This document shows, one piece after another, positions 1 through 11,125 of a stretch of DNA of 64,000 bases. Under the pieces are notes generated by a model. That model made no database searches and was not told where the DNA came from. It saw only the letters and a list, made by a program, of their open reading frames with translations. Each line of letters opens with the position of its first letter. Position 1 is the stretch's first letter. Location of the stretch: NCBI GenBank assembly GCA_021234535.1, contig SFZH01000008.1, positions 17,089,358 to 17,153,357 on the forward strand, written 5' to 3'. Position numbers and translations under genes: made by a program. Source of the DNA: Stichopus chloronotus. Its lineage: Eukaryota > Echinodermata > Holothuroidea > Aspidochirotida > Stichopodidae.

Positions 1-479
1 GTATGTCAGAAATCATTTGAGAGAATGGAAGACCTGTTGCTGAATGTTGTCTTTGGTAGAGAGTTAAAACTGCCTCTATGAGATATCCAGATTTGTGGAT
101 AAGCTGTGCAATACAACTTAATTAACTGAAAGTATCAGATATCACAAAACGCATATAGACGAGAGCTGCAGTGTGCTATTAACAACATTGTTTAATGATA
201 GGGTTTTCATTGCACATTTACAAACTTTCAACATGCTTGAGGGCCTTGTCCCCTCCCCCTCCCACTCTACAACACTTAAGGGAGGTGTGGTACTGTAGGT
301 TAGTTACAAAATTGCTTATAAGTAGAAGCCTAGTCGTTAGCATAATGTACTCTACGATTATAATAGTGTGTTCACGTGGGGTCGTGGTTTTATTTTTATC
401 ATGGTCTAACTTTACATCATTTTGAGTGTACTCAATAAAACTGACTGAAGGATAAATGAAAGGCACTGTTGTACTCACA
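1..479 (-). other. Intron of the polyhomeotic-like gene
   Basis: The donor of the preceding exon is at 473-478. I see no exon with both splice sites here, so the next PHC exon lies off the window. The short plus-strand ORF at 195-425 has no recognisable composition and is discarded. Confidence 0.6.
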
Positions 480-547
480 GGGAATGGGTCCTTGGATTCT
501 TCGATGATGAAGCCGTCGATGACATGGGTTAGGACCTGTGGTTTGAC
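479..547 (-). other. HD1 motif of the polyhomeotic family
   Basis: The residues read VKPQVLTHVIDGFIIEESKD followed by PFP. In PHC1-3 the same block reads nearly identically around LTHVIEGFVIQE and PFPV. This is the main evidence for the gene assignment. Confidence 0.85.
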
Positions 548-2115
548 GATGGCTCGAGGTATGTCTGCAGCGGGCTTTTCTTTATCTGTTTGCTTTACTG
601 CCAGGTTCATAGGCGGTGCATCTTCTTTTGGTGGAGTGCTCTGTTGATCTGTGGCTTCAGATGGCACATCCCCAGATGCCACTGCGTCAGTGGCTGGCGT
701 TGGAACTGCTTTGTCCTTGGTGCTCTCTGTGGAGGTCGGGACCTTCTGGGCGACGCCGTGCACGATCGTTGTTGGACGAATTCTGACTTTCAAGCTCTGA
801 CCTAATTTTGGTTTGTTCTTGGAGCCAGGTTTACGTCCCCGCTTTTTGCCAGTGTACGGTTTCTTGACGGGTCTGGATCGGATTGGGACGAGGATTGGCT
901 GTTGGGTTGACACAACCAGTGGGGCCACACTCCCCCTGACAGGACTGGTGGTAGGCATTGATGCCGGGGTTTTGGCTTGGATCTTGACAGCAGTGTTCTT
1001 GTTGATGGCTTGGGGGCCAACTGCGAGTAGGACCTTCTGTTTGGGAATGGTATAAGGCAGATTCCCTTCAAAGTTGGCTGGTAATAATTGTCTCTGGGCA
1101 AAGATGACTGGACGAGCATTTGAAGGGGATAGCTGAGTAGACGATGGCACACTCTTTGGAGACTGCTTGGTTTGTGCGATGACCATTGATCCGTTAGGCG
1201 ACGTAAGCTTGACATGAGGGTTTGGAATGGGGATACCAGTGAGGGTTGCTTGTATGCGTTGAGGGGATCCAGGAATCGTGAGGACAGAACCACTGCGGAT
1301 GAGAGGGTTGGTGCTTGTGTTGACGATGATAGGTCTTACCTGCTGGGTAGATGGTGGGCTTCTGACCCTAGGTCCTGCCAACTTTCGGCTTGTATGAGCT
1401 GGAAAAGGGGAATGTTGTATCGGAGGCCCGACTGACATCGGTGGAGTTCTGTTGACCATGTGGGCAACAGGTGGCGTCACTGGAGGTGATTTCAGCTTTG
1501 GGCTTCTGTGGGGAGGTGGAGTGCGCAGAGGCTGAAGGCGTGTTGGTGACTGGGCAGGAGCCCTCTGAAGGGGGATCCTTGGACTGGGGTAAATATTTCG
1601 ATGCTGAAGACCTGGCCGGACTTGCGACATCCGAGGGCTGGTAACAGGCACTCGTACCAATGTCTGGGGCATCGGCTGGGGGTTCAAAACAAGTGAAGGT
1701 CTGACTGCAGCTGAGATTTTCCCACCAACGATGCTCTGTGTACTTTGAGTGTGGGCCATTACAGTGTGACGAGGGACCACAGAAATATGTGGCGATGATT
1801 TTATGAAGATGGGAGTCCTAGTGGTGACAATGACTTTGGGTTTCAAGATGCTGTCCAGGACCTCTTTTGGCAGTCCCTGATGAGGCTGCTGAGAGGATGG
1901 CGGTGGAAGATGGTGGACACGGTGACTGGTAGAGGCAGGTGCAGGAACAAGAGCAGGGTTGCTGCTGGCAGCTGCTGTAGTGGTGGGTGGAGAAACCCTT
2001 TTCACCAAGGCTAGAGGCTGCATTGAATCTGGTGCCTGAGAGCTGATGAAATGGGCCGGAACAGGGGGCCCATAAAAGCCATGCGAGGCAGGTTTGTTAA
2101 GCTGCTCTGCCATTT
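480..2115 (-). CDS. Polyhomeotic-like (PHC) Polycomb protein, large internal exon, partial gene
   Basis: An open frame of about 545 codons runs across the exon. It is rich in Pro, Ser, Thr and Gln and has no folded domain until its end. The last 23 residues (about 479-547) contain LTHVIDGFIIEESKDPFP, which matches the HD1 motif of polyhomeotic/PHC proteins; HD1 precedes the FCS zinc finger and the C-terminal SAM domain. The exon is bounded by an acceptor (TTTCATCAG at 2116-2124) and a donor (CCT then GTGAGT, with GT at 478-477) and ends in phase 0, with Val expected next as in other PHC proteins. The family forms the PRC1 complex and polymerises through SAM to compact repressed chromatin. The FCS finger and SAM exons must lie left of position 1. 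ATG 2111-2113 lies 2 bases into the exon; it could be the start, but PHC proteins usually have upstream Gln-rich sequence, so an internal exon is more likely. An AT-hook-like basic stretch lies at 812-847. Confidence 0.85.
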
Positions 2116-3147
2116 CTGATGAAAGATGATGAAAATAAGAAGACATTTCACAGACTAGTGTAGTCATAATTCTTGAAATGAATTATTTGTTCCAGATCTC
2201 TGGTTGAAACGTATACTGACACACAAAGTGCAGTTGCTTGTTACTGAACATTGGCACCAACTGCAGTAAGTGTGACTAATCAAGTACAGATTCAAAGATA
2301 ATTCATTTCCTCATACACTCATATTGTTCACACAAGTTGTAGATTGAAGAAAAAGGAAAAGTGAAACACAAGGAGAGCCTTTGGGATATTTTCGGTAGGT
2401 ACATAGCGTGAGCATGTCCTGCTGCGTCATGGAAAACGATAACTTGAAGTGTGCTTGCATTGCAATTAACATTTAAACATTAACATGGAAGGCTAAAGGA
2501 CATACGTATTACAATAACACAACTTCAAGCTTTAAGCTGTGTAGGACATTCTACTTGGATCAAACCAATATGGAACACTAATCATTATTGAAATAGAAGA
2601 CTGAAAAACTTGACAAATGTTTGGTTTCAATGTACTGTATGCTACAGTCTTCAAAGGGTACAGTACATGAAATTTTTCTCATAGTCAAAGTTATGAAACT
2701 GAATGATCACCCCAGGTCTACTTTATTGGTTCCAATGCCAGTTCTCATCACAGACAAAAATATGGAACTTACACAAGCAAAAGATACAACAAATGAAGCC
2801 AGAAAGCCAAAAGGCTTTGTGATTCCTTGCTACATGGTTATACTACAACAAACATGAATTATTCACATGACAAGTATAAGATCAACTGCAGTTATTTTTC
2901 TTGATACACCACAAGCCTTTAACCCAAAATGATCTTTATTTTGGTGACCTAAAATGACCGCGACATTTGACGTCCACCAAAAGCAATAGGGATCACCTAC
3001 CTGTACCCAGGCCATACAACCCACACATCAAGTACAGTATGAGTATGACATCAGTCAACATTATCTCTGAGCTCCAAGAAACACACAGTAATCAATGCTG
3101 CTTCTAGTCTTGCCTGTTATTAGTTGAATCAAATAACTCAACCTTAC

Positions 3148-3575
3148 CTCATCTGAACTCAGCTTGTCTGCAATATTTACCTCAAAATTCTTCATAAATG
3201 ACCAGAATGTTCATGGGTCTCCATCGTATGGTGGAATTTCTGCCTTAGGTAATTCCAATGCTAAGTTGAAACTCAATTTCCTCCTTTAACTTTTTCAATG
3301 CTTCCTCCCTCTCCTCAGTATAATGCTTTTGGCATTCCAACATCCAGCTTTCTGCTTGCTCAAATGCTTCATCAGACAACAGCCCAGCCAAATCAGCATG
3401 AACCTCTTCCATTGCCTCAAACTGGCACTCTGCCTTTTGCAAATTTTCCTTTATCGACTCTGCGATAATTTCTTCCTTGTTACAAGTAGCTTTTAACACA
3501 CTCAAAGTCCTCGTAAGTTGACCCTAAGTTATGATTACTCCTCAATATTTTTGCTTCCTCCATCCTTTCCGACAT
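3148..3575 (-). pseudogene. BEL/Pao-type retroelement gag (DUF1759-like) remnant
   Basis: Read on the minus strand, a short ATG-led segment (from 3575), a charged coiled-coil-like segment (3505-3245, rich in Glu, Lys and Gln) and a segment with a PPYDGDP...FWSFMKNFE-type pattern (about 3245-3148) follow one another. They lie in different frames, so at least two frameshifts break the frame. This order, a helical acidic/basic region and then a conserved proline-aromatic motif, is what precedes and begins DUF1759 in BEL/Pao polyproteins. No protease, RT or integrase follows toward 2.1 kb, so it is a small isolated relic. A host gene exon with a similar domain is possible but the frameshifts argue against it. 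Confidence 0.5.
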
Positions 3576-4320
3576 TGTGAACTATGATTGAAAGCACTCC
3601 AATTTGATTGTTAAGAAACCTTGTTCTGCTACCAGCTGTTCCTCTGGATATTGATATTATCCAAATAAATGGCAGAATGGATGGTTTTTTTATTTTCTTC
3701 ATTTTTTTATAAACCCATTAACATTCCAATGCATGAATTAAAGCCACCTTGTCTATCTGACCCCATGACCCTCCATACCAAGACTATCTCTCTGGACAAC
3801 TTATCGGAGGCCCCTCACACTAGAAGTTACTCACTAAGTTACAAATGCAGTACTGTAGCCTTAAATCTGGAGCAAAAAGCCTCTGGTGACTTCAAATGAC
3901 CTTTGATCTCCACTACAAACAAAAGAGATCATCTACTTAATATGAGAAAATGTAGCCCATATGCTTTTCAACTTATTTGTATGGTAGTTTATAATAACCA
4001 CAATAATGGTGTTTAGGCTATTATTATTGTTTTATAGTGAAAAATTATCCCTTCCTCTCTATTGATAAGCATTAAATTTCACAGGGTCGTGAACCTGTTA
4101 ATAACAGACAACCTTATCAAGTTTAAAACAAATCTGACCCATGGATAAGGAACTATGGCAGATTTAACATTTTTTATGTTTTACCCCATAACCTCATTAA
4201 TATGCAAGATTTGGACACCAAAAACAACAGGGATCATCTACTCAATATGGGCAACCTACATGCCAAAAATGAAATTACTCAGAGTTACCCTTCTTGAGAT
4301 AGAGTGTTTACGAGCAACTG

Positions 4321-4352
4321 TCACACACGCACACGCACACACACATACACGA
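4321..4352. repeat. (CA)n-type microsatellite
   Basis: An imperfect run of CACACG/CACACA dinucleotides. Confidence 0.8.
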
Positions 4353-4684
4353 CATCAGGACTGCATAGATTCCCCTGCCTATGGCAAGGAATCAAAAATA
4401 ATCATATGAGTGGACCAAAGGCTCCTTAATGTACTGTATGGTCTCAGTACAAAGACAGACTCATCCACCTATACTGTAGGTGGACTGGAGGCACACGGCA
4501 CGTGAAGACTTGAACAAATACTGTATGTCAGCAGTTTCAATAAGTTCCATACAGCTTGCCAATCACCTGTGAGTGCTACTGCAATTTGTGCACCTAGGGT
4601 CATTTTACTACCATTGCTGGTTGATAGCATCAGTTACTGTAGATGTACTGTACCTTTCACAGCATACAATAGCATATATGTTCT

Positions 4685-5040
4685 ATAATCAGCTAACACA
4701 CTAAACTCATTTTCCTGAAACCAAAATGGCATTCAAAGGGAGTGTTGTTACAATCCCAGAATGACCTAAGATGCATTTCAACAATCTTTTCAAAAAGTTT
4801 GTTAATACAAGGTAACAAGCTGACTGGATGATAGTTCTCTGGGCACTTGCAGTCCCCACTTTTGAAATAGGAAAGACTTTTGCAACTTTCAGAGCATCAG
4901 GATACTGTATATTCCAGAGAAAAACACAAGGTTAAACAAATGACACAAAATAAGCCTTAGGACAATAAGAGGCAAAATACATTTCAAAATCTTAGGGGTA
5001 ATTTCATTTAAACCAGGGGATTTGTCATCTTTTACAGTGT
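4685..5040 (-). pseudogene. LINE (CR1/jockey-type) reverse transcriptase fragment, RT start
   Basis: The reverse strand translates, with frame changes, to blocks typical of the start of a non-LTR RT: KSPGLNEI, then a KVAKVFPI-like segment, NYHPVSLLP (at about 4821-4833), a KLFEKIVE-like segment and FGFRK. Stops and a frameshift near 4850 make it dead. Together with 6722-7330 it is probably one LINE copy. The 5' (upstream) part lies at the higher coordinates, and about 1.7 kb of unrelated sequence separates the two. Confidence 0.7.
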
Positions 5041-5683
5041 ATATTTATTGTAGTGCGCCGCACTACAATCTTGTCATTACTGGTCGACCAGCAATTTCTT
5101 TTGTTCAGCCTTGTATGGCTCATAACGCCTCACCTGCACGTGATGTAACTTAGTTCATACAAATATGCACGCGCGACCTTTTAGTAATCGCAGTAAGTGC
5201 CAGCTATGGCCGACTTCAAAACCAAAATCTACTAAGGAAAAGCAAATGCCACGACTACAAGAACTATTTAAGGAGTTAAAGTGATGAGAGAGCCCTGCGG
5301 ATAAATTTCCAGAAAACGTGATGAAATGTGGTTCGGCCTTTTCCCAATGAGGTGATAAACATGGAGTGTCAATGTTGTTTCCAAATTGGCGAGCAATACA
5401 GCGCCATTGTGTTTAAACATGATGTCACAGAATCGTGTGCTGCTTCACTGCTTTTTAGTGGTTACAACATGACGTCCTTCTACAGACTCATGTACTGCTC
5501 TTATGTTCTATTTCAGTGGTGAAACAGAAAGACAGTTTTGACATACATACAGCAAGTAGCCTACGGTACTCTTTAAAACTCAGAGCAGAACAGGCTTGTA
5601 CGACATACGGTATATAGTAACGATAAGCGTCGGCAACTTAACAACATATGAGACAGATCCTATGTAATTTTTGTTTTGTCCAG

Positions 5684-5887
5684 CGTGATATATAAAAAAA
5701 GAATGGATTGGGAAAGGGGTCGACAGGAAACGGCACTGCCTTACCCCAAAAATGCTAACTCCTATGAGGAGTGGATCCACAGAGACTGGCTTACTCCCAA
5801 CAACAAGGACGTAGCCTACCACGCACTACAATTCTGCGTATTTGGGGCAAATGCAGTTCTAGTTCTTATAGGATTTCATCAACAGTG
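5684..5887 (+). CDS. Candidate orphan exon of an unidentified gene
   Basis: A 68-codon open stretch is framed by a good acceptor (TTTTTGTTTTGTCCAG, ending 5683) and a good donor (CAGTG then GTAGGT, GT at 5888). The exon begins with the third base of a codon and ends after two bases of a Trp codon. The product is protein-like, not simple: a charged, Trp-rich part (...EEWIHRDWLTPNNKD) followed by about 17 hydrophobic residues (HALQFCVFGANAVLVLIGF), which looks like one membrane segment. Its layout loosely recalls small single-span mitochondrial complex I subunits, but I cannot assign it. It sits among transposon fragments, and I found no partner exons. Confidence 0.35.
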
Positions 5888-5938
5888 GTAGGTGCCAAGA
5901 AAATAGTATTTGTGCTACCCCCATCCAAAAAATGCCGA

Positions 5939-6721
5939 CAGGGTTCCCACACAATTTTAAAAACCAATTTCAAGGACTTTTACAGGACTTTTCAAGGTCT
6001 ATCTCAAGCATTCTTTTAGGATGAAATAGGAATACAGTATGTTATACCGTCAATACCCAATTAAGGATACTAATAAGATGGCCTCCTCCACCCCTTACAG
6101 CCATTCGATCCTCCCACATATTCATTAATAAATATGAGTATGACCAGAACTACTGTAAATAAAGGTTATACAAAACTGTTAGTGTAGATGCAACAAAATT
6201 ACAAAAATAAAAAATATATATCATGTGCATGGCTTTTATTTTAAGTAGCTGTGAGATACTGCCATACATGAATATAGCCCTCTAACACAATGTGTAGAAG
6301 TTACTGGTTGGTTGGTGATTGGCATCGTAGAATATCAGCTTAACCGGTACACAGTTTAATCTTCACCCAAATTTAGAAATAATGGGACATTATAAACATT
6401 TTGGGTGCCAGATGCTATATTACCACAGAAATTTGAATCAATTGGCTGAATTTGCGGTAGTTTCCGGAAATCTATTGGTGAGATACTGTAGGCCTAACAG
6501 CCACTTCAAACTTAATGTAATATTTACCCAACTTACAAATAATGAAATATTAATAGGCTTTTGGTGTTAGGTAGTGACAAAAGTTTGCCTAACTGCTGGA
6601 GTTTTCAAGGACTTTTTCTTGTTCAAGGACTTTTTGGAAAATATCCAAATTTAAGGGAATTTCCAGGACTTTCAAGGGCAACACTATGTTTCAAGGATTT
6701 CAAGGATCTGTGGGAATCCTG
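5939..6721. mobile_element. CAGGGTTCCC-TIR nonautonomous DNA element (hAT-like), 0.78 kb
   Basis: The left end reads CAGGGTTCCCACACA. The right end reads TCTGTGGGAATCCTG, an imperfect inverted copy. Just inside both ends are CAAGGACTTTT-type subterminal repeats (about 5971-6000, and 6606-6710 with several copies). There is no transposase ORF. An 8-bp target duplication is not clear (AATGCCGA versus TGCCTAGG), so the copy is old or its ends are slightly misplaced. It abuts the upstream part of the minus-strand LINE at 6722. Confidence 0.55.
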
Positions 6722-7330
6722 TGCCTAGGATCAGTATAACTAGAAATATTTCCACCAAGCCTGTTGCCAATTGTAGAAAAATAATGATTGAAAGAACTTG
6801 CAATGCCCATGTTATCAACAATGGTTGCATTAGAGTGGATTATACTACTTACTAGAGGGATAGACTTTTTGTCCCTATTAAGTAATTCGTTAAGGACGGC
6901 CCATGTTTTTAGAGAGGAGTGTTGCGTAGCAGCAATCATGTTATCGTAGTACTTACAAAGTTTTCCAACAACTGATGAATTTATTTAAGGTATGGATTTT
7001 TTTAAGGTATTTCTGTACCTGGACAAAAAAGGATATTTTTTCAGGAGTTGGATTGCCAATATACTTATGAAAAAGTAGGTTCTAACGTCTTACGGACTTT
7101 CCAGTAGTTATCCATGGCTTGTTTTTTAGTTGCTTTCTAGACAAACTGACATTTGGAAAGTTAATATCATGTAAAGAAATAATCCTTGATATGAAAGCAT
7201 TGTAAGCATTGTTAGCGTTACAACTAGCAAAGACATCTGAAAAGTCAGTTTATTAAACTGATCGAATAAATCTTGCAAAGTTTCTGTTGTTTGTAAAATC
7301 AGACCATTGGTCTGTTCCTGTTAGGACTAA
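6722..7330 (-). pseudogene. LINE (CR1/jockey-type) endonuclease-RT linker fragment
   Basis: The reverse strand shows the linker typical of non-LTR elements: a KNKPWITTG block at 7101-7127 and a 60-residue open stretch containing FNHYFSTIG (within 6700-6939). The rest is frameshifted. It is collinear with the RT piece at 4685-5040 on the same strand, with the missing part of the element replaced by 5041-6721. Confidence 0.65.
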
Positions 7331-8299
7331 TGCCAGGGTTGCTGATAAAAAAAGAAAGAAAAAAATTGGTAGATGAACACTTACGTTGCAATACAGGTTA
7401 CCAGAAGTAATTATAGAAGTGACAAAACCTACAGTGTTGGCCGATAAACCAATATATGATCTACTGTATCAGGGACAAATTTGTGCATGCACCTTAAAGA
7501 ACAAGAGCCAATGTCCCAGGAAAAAATGTCCCTGAAATGGTTCACCAGCGCCCAATGTCAGAGCTTCACGACGAATCTTGGCCTCTTTTATAAGACAACA
7601 AACAACCAGCAAAGACAAGTTGGTTTACTGATTTGTTCCATTTTATACGTGCTTCCTATCATCTGCATGTTCAAAAGGCTAAGCCCTAACCACATTTTAC
7701 GGTTCACCTGCAGTACATTCACCTGTATTCAACCTGATAGCCTGGGTCAAATGGTTGAAAAAGATGGAAGTCTGAGACTCATAAAATCTCCCAATACTAA
7801 ATCTGAGAAACTGGCCACTGAAAGGCATACAGTAAACACCTAATGCAGCTTACAGCTCATGCATACAATGTCTCATGCTATAACCTTAGACTTACAGTAA
7901 CATACCATAAAAAACACAATGCTCACAACATTAGGGACTCTTTGCATTTGAAGCCGAACCCAAGGTTTAATCCTTACTCTGAAAAATTGGACACAGTCAA
8001 ATACTCATATTTTACAACCCAGTTAGTTTCAGGTACAGTAAAACAGCAATTGTGGAGATATAATAATAATAAAAAAAGCCATAGCTGCAAGAAATAAGGA
8101 AATCATCACAGAATACCCCACAACAGGTAGGGAATTACTTTCGAAAACCTGGAAGCGCAGCTGCCTTGAGGCACTCATGACCTTTATGCCTATATACTGT
8201 AGAAAACTATTTTGAGAATGATGCATATGTGGGCTGGAGGCACGTGAAGTCTTGGAAAATTGCCCTTTTTACAGAGGAGGGGGATGGGGGGATTTATCT

Positions 8300-8570
8300 T
8301 GGTGTGCACTGAATCTCCAATTTGTGGTGGAGCTGCAATCGCACAGTAAGAAAAATCCAACCCAAACTTTATGTAAGTCCACTAGGTGGAATACCACATA
8401 CGCAAAGAGGCTTAGTCACAGTGGGAAAAAGGCAGCATTCCGCAAAAATTTAGTCTCAGTTCATTGAGCCTTAAAATCTCTGGTAGAGATGCAGGCGCAG
8501 TAGAAGAAAAATCCATCCCAGGATTTGTCTAAGTCCACTGAGCCTCCAATCTTGGGTGGAGGGAGAGGCA
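8300..8570. repeat. Diverged duplicate containing GAAAAATCCA..AAGTCCACT
   Basis: Two related blocks lie about 155 bases apart. Each has a GCGCAGTA or GCACAGTA box, AGAAAAATCCA(A/T)CCCA, and TAAGTCCACT followed by a (G)GTGGAG-type tail, consistent with an old tandem duplication. No coding potential is seen. Confidence 0.5.
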
Positions 8571-8865
8571 GTTGCAGTGTGACTGCACCTCCAGGATGCG
8601 GTGAGATATCAAGCCTACACTTTAGGCCTATAACACTTCTGATTAAATTCAAGAGTGATCTAACTTCCATCTGGCAGGGTGTGCTATATTCGTACCGAAA
8701 TGAGGACAAACCCTACCCTTCCCCTTTCTGTATCTGCAGTATGGACGGAGCAACTGCAGAATACCACGGTCCATTTTGGATTAATGCTTTCTTAAAATCG
8801 TGGAGTCACAGTGGAATGATCTTGTGCATACTGTAACGATACTGTGTTCCTAGATCACATAGGTA

Positions 8866-9190
8866 GTACTTCGATTATTTTAGCTTGATGAGGAAGACCG
8901 TGTCCCACGGTCGCAGTGCCACGGTGAGGAAAGACATGTGATTATGACGTCATGTTACAGTAAATGATTGTAGAAATTTGATCATTTTAGGTTGATGAGG
9001 AAAACCGTGTGCCACGCGGAGGCACGGTCGCGGTGCCACGGTGAGGAAAGTCACATGATTACAATGTTGACCATAATAGAAATTTGATCATTTTAGGTTG
9101 ATGAGGAAGACCGTGTCCCAAGCGGAGGCACGGTCGGGGTGCCAAGGTGAGGAAAGTCACATGATTACAATGTTGATCATAATACTCGAA
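8866..9190. repeat. Three tandem copies of a ~106-bp unit with a hairpin core
   Basis: The phrase TTGATGAGGAA(G/A)ACCGTGT begins at 8885, 8992 and 9098, a spacing of 107 and 106 bases. Each unit then carries a GC-rich self-complementary core (ACCGTG...CACGGTCGCGGTGCCACGGT), GAGGAAAG and CATGATTA. Copies 2 and 3 are closest to each other; copy 1 lacks the GCGGAGG insert. Confidence 0.85.
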
Positions 9191-10734
9191 GAGCTTTTTG
9201 AGAACCATGCAGCGACAACGGTCACTTCCACGTACTGTCTGTTATTATTATAACGGTCACGGTCGCGGTGCCATGGTGAGCCCAGTCTCCTAACCGCGAC
9301 CGTGCCTACAGTTCTACGGTGGAAATCGTTTGGGCCGTTGCATTCTGCAGTTGTATCGTTTGGACATGGCCTTACGTTGGCCTCAGCCTATGCTGAAGGT
9401 TTTTTTTAACTACTGTAGCCTTCACCAAGTCCATTAACCTGTATATTTTGCAAATAATTGTCATGTGATTATAATGTAACATATGCTGGATTTCACGCAT
9501 TTGCGGCTGCCAATTTGTTACGAAAAGCATGTCTCCACCATAGGCTTAGCATGTTGTAGCAGGCCTGCACATTGCTACGTCCTAAGTTGCTAAGTTCTAA
9601 CACTAACTCGTAACGCTTTGTGTGCAATAAGGGTACACTGAGCGAACCACATACTGACTCTTTTTCGCAATAATAACAAAACATATTTCATAAATAGCAT
9701 CAGTTTTAATTCTTAGATACTGCTATGCATACTTAGCAATGACAGAGAGGTTTCTATGAAAGCATTCAGAGGTATCTAATTGGCAATTCGTCCATGAGAC
9801 TCAGTGCAATCTGTTGTTTTCCTGATAGATTCCGTGGAAGAAACGACGGCTGATACATCGGTTGTGACACGCAGTGCATACTTTCGCAAATCGCGCATGC
9901 ATGCAGTGAATGTATATTACAGCACAAAAGTAGAACTGCTCACAATGTGTAGAAGTAACGTTAGAAGTCCGCACTACGCTGCATATGGACTGGATAGACG
10001 GTCCTTACAGTCAATTTGATTAAACTCCCAGTTTGTAAATAGGATGTACCCCCTCTAAAAAAGTCTCTGTAAAACATGGCCGCCTCCATGAGATGACCAC
10101 GGTTTGTGACACGAACGTTTGCAATACAAAGAGAACACTCATTGAAGTCCGTAACGTGGTTTGTTCCATGTATGTTTGTATGAAATTAACTTACTGTTCT
10201 TGATTTTCAACTTCTAAGTTAAAGAAAGTATTGACAGAACGCTATGGTAAACTTAGGCCTATGCAACCAGTTTCTCGTTCATTTGATCCCAAGCCTAGGC
10301 TAGTACGACTGAAGAAGGTACAGCGACTGGCACGAGTAACGTTACACTGTAAGGCTACAGGCCTTCCTATCGTTCGTCCCAACCAGTTTCCCCCGGTCGT
10401 TTCGTCCCTTACAAGTTCACCCCCAAGTGAAAGTCGGGTTTAACTTTAGAATCCGTGACCACACACACATGTCACTCACACACATTACACAAAATGAATG
10501 AGCACTCCCACTGGTTGTACAGTAGGCCTAACTTACTGCCAGCAATAGCGTATGCATAATATGATAGTATTAGTATAGGGTTAGGGGATGTATTTATGTA
10601 ATATTACAGGGCTAGGAGATCGGGGATGTTTTGTGTAAATATAACTTTGAACACCCATCAGCAGAATTCCCTCTCGTAGTGTAGTGGATTAGGGATAGGA
10701 CTATTAAGCGACTGTACCTGTTACTCAACTGTTA

Positions 10735-11125
10735 CACCTATGTTCCGACACCCCTAAGTATGTTCCAACACCCCTACATTCCAACAGCATGGGCTTAGTA
10801 AGACCCTCTAAGACCCATGGGCAAGGAGCAGTGTGGGCGCCCATACCAATGGTATGATCATCAACTGCATCTCTGTGGCCAATGACGCACATATTTACAA
10901 ATTAGCAAATAATGTACTGTATTGTACTATGCGACTCAATTTCATGAACGTTGCCTATTGATGTTGCATTTCAACATTACAATATCTTATATCTTATTAT
11001 GGTTGCATAATATGATCTTATTGATCAATGCATCATTTATGCAGGGTGTCGGAATATATAGGGGCATCAGAACATCAGCATGTTGGAACATAGGGGTGTT
11101 GGAACATAGGGCTGTGGGAATGTAA
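10735..11125. mobile_element. Foldback/MITE-like element with inverted GTGTTGGAACATAGGG repeats
   Basis: The left arm (about 10735-10792) carries three tandem copies of a TGTTCCAACACCCCTA-type motif. The right arm (about 11043-11124) carries four or more copies of its reverse complement (GGTGTTGGAACATAGGG). No ORF is seen between them. The structure fits a nonautonomous DNA element with repeated subterminal motifs; the exact ends and target duplication are not clear. Confidence 0.55.

Noticed and set aside
802..1293. 163-codon minus-strand ORF within the polyhomeotic exon
   Set aside because: It is an alternative frame of the longer PHC coding frame, which carries the conserved HD1 motif.
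7481..7843. 120-codon plus-strand ORF
   Set aside because: No conserved motif, no splice support and random-looking composition.
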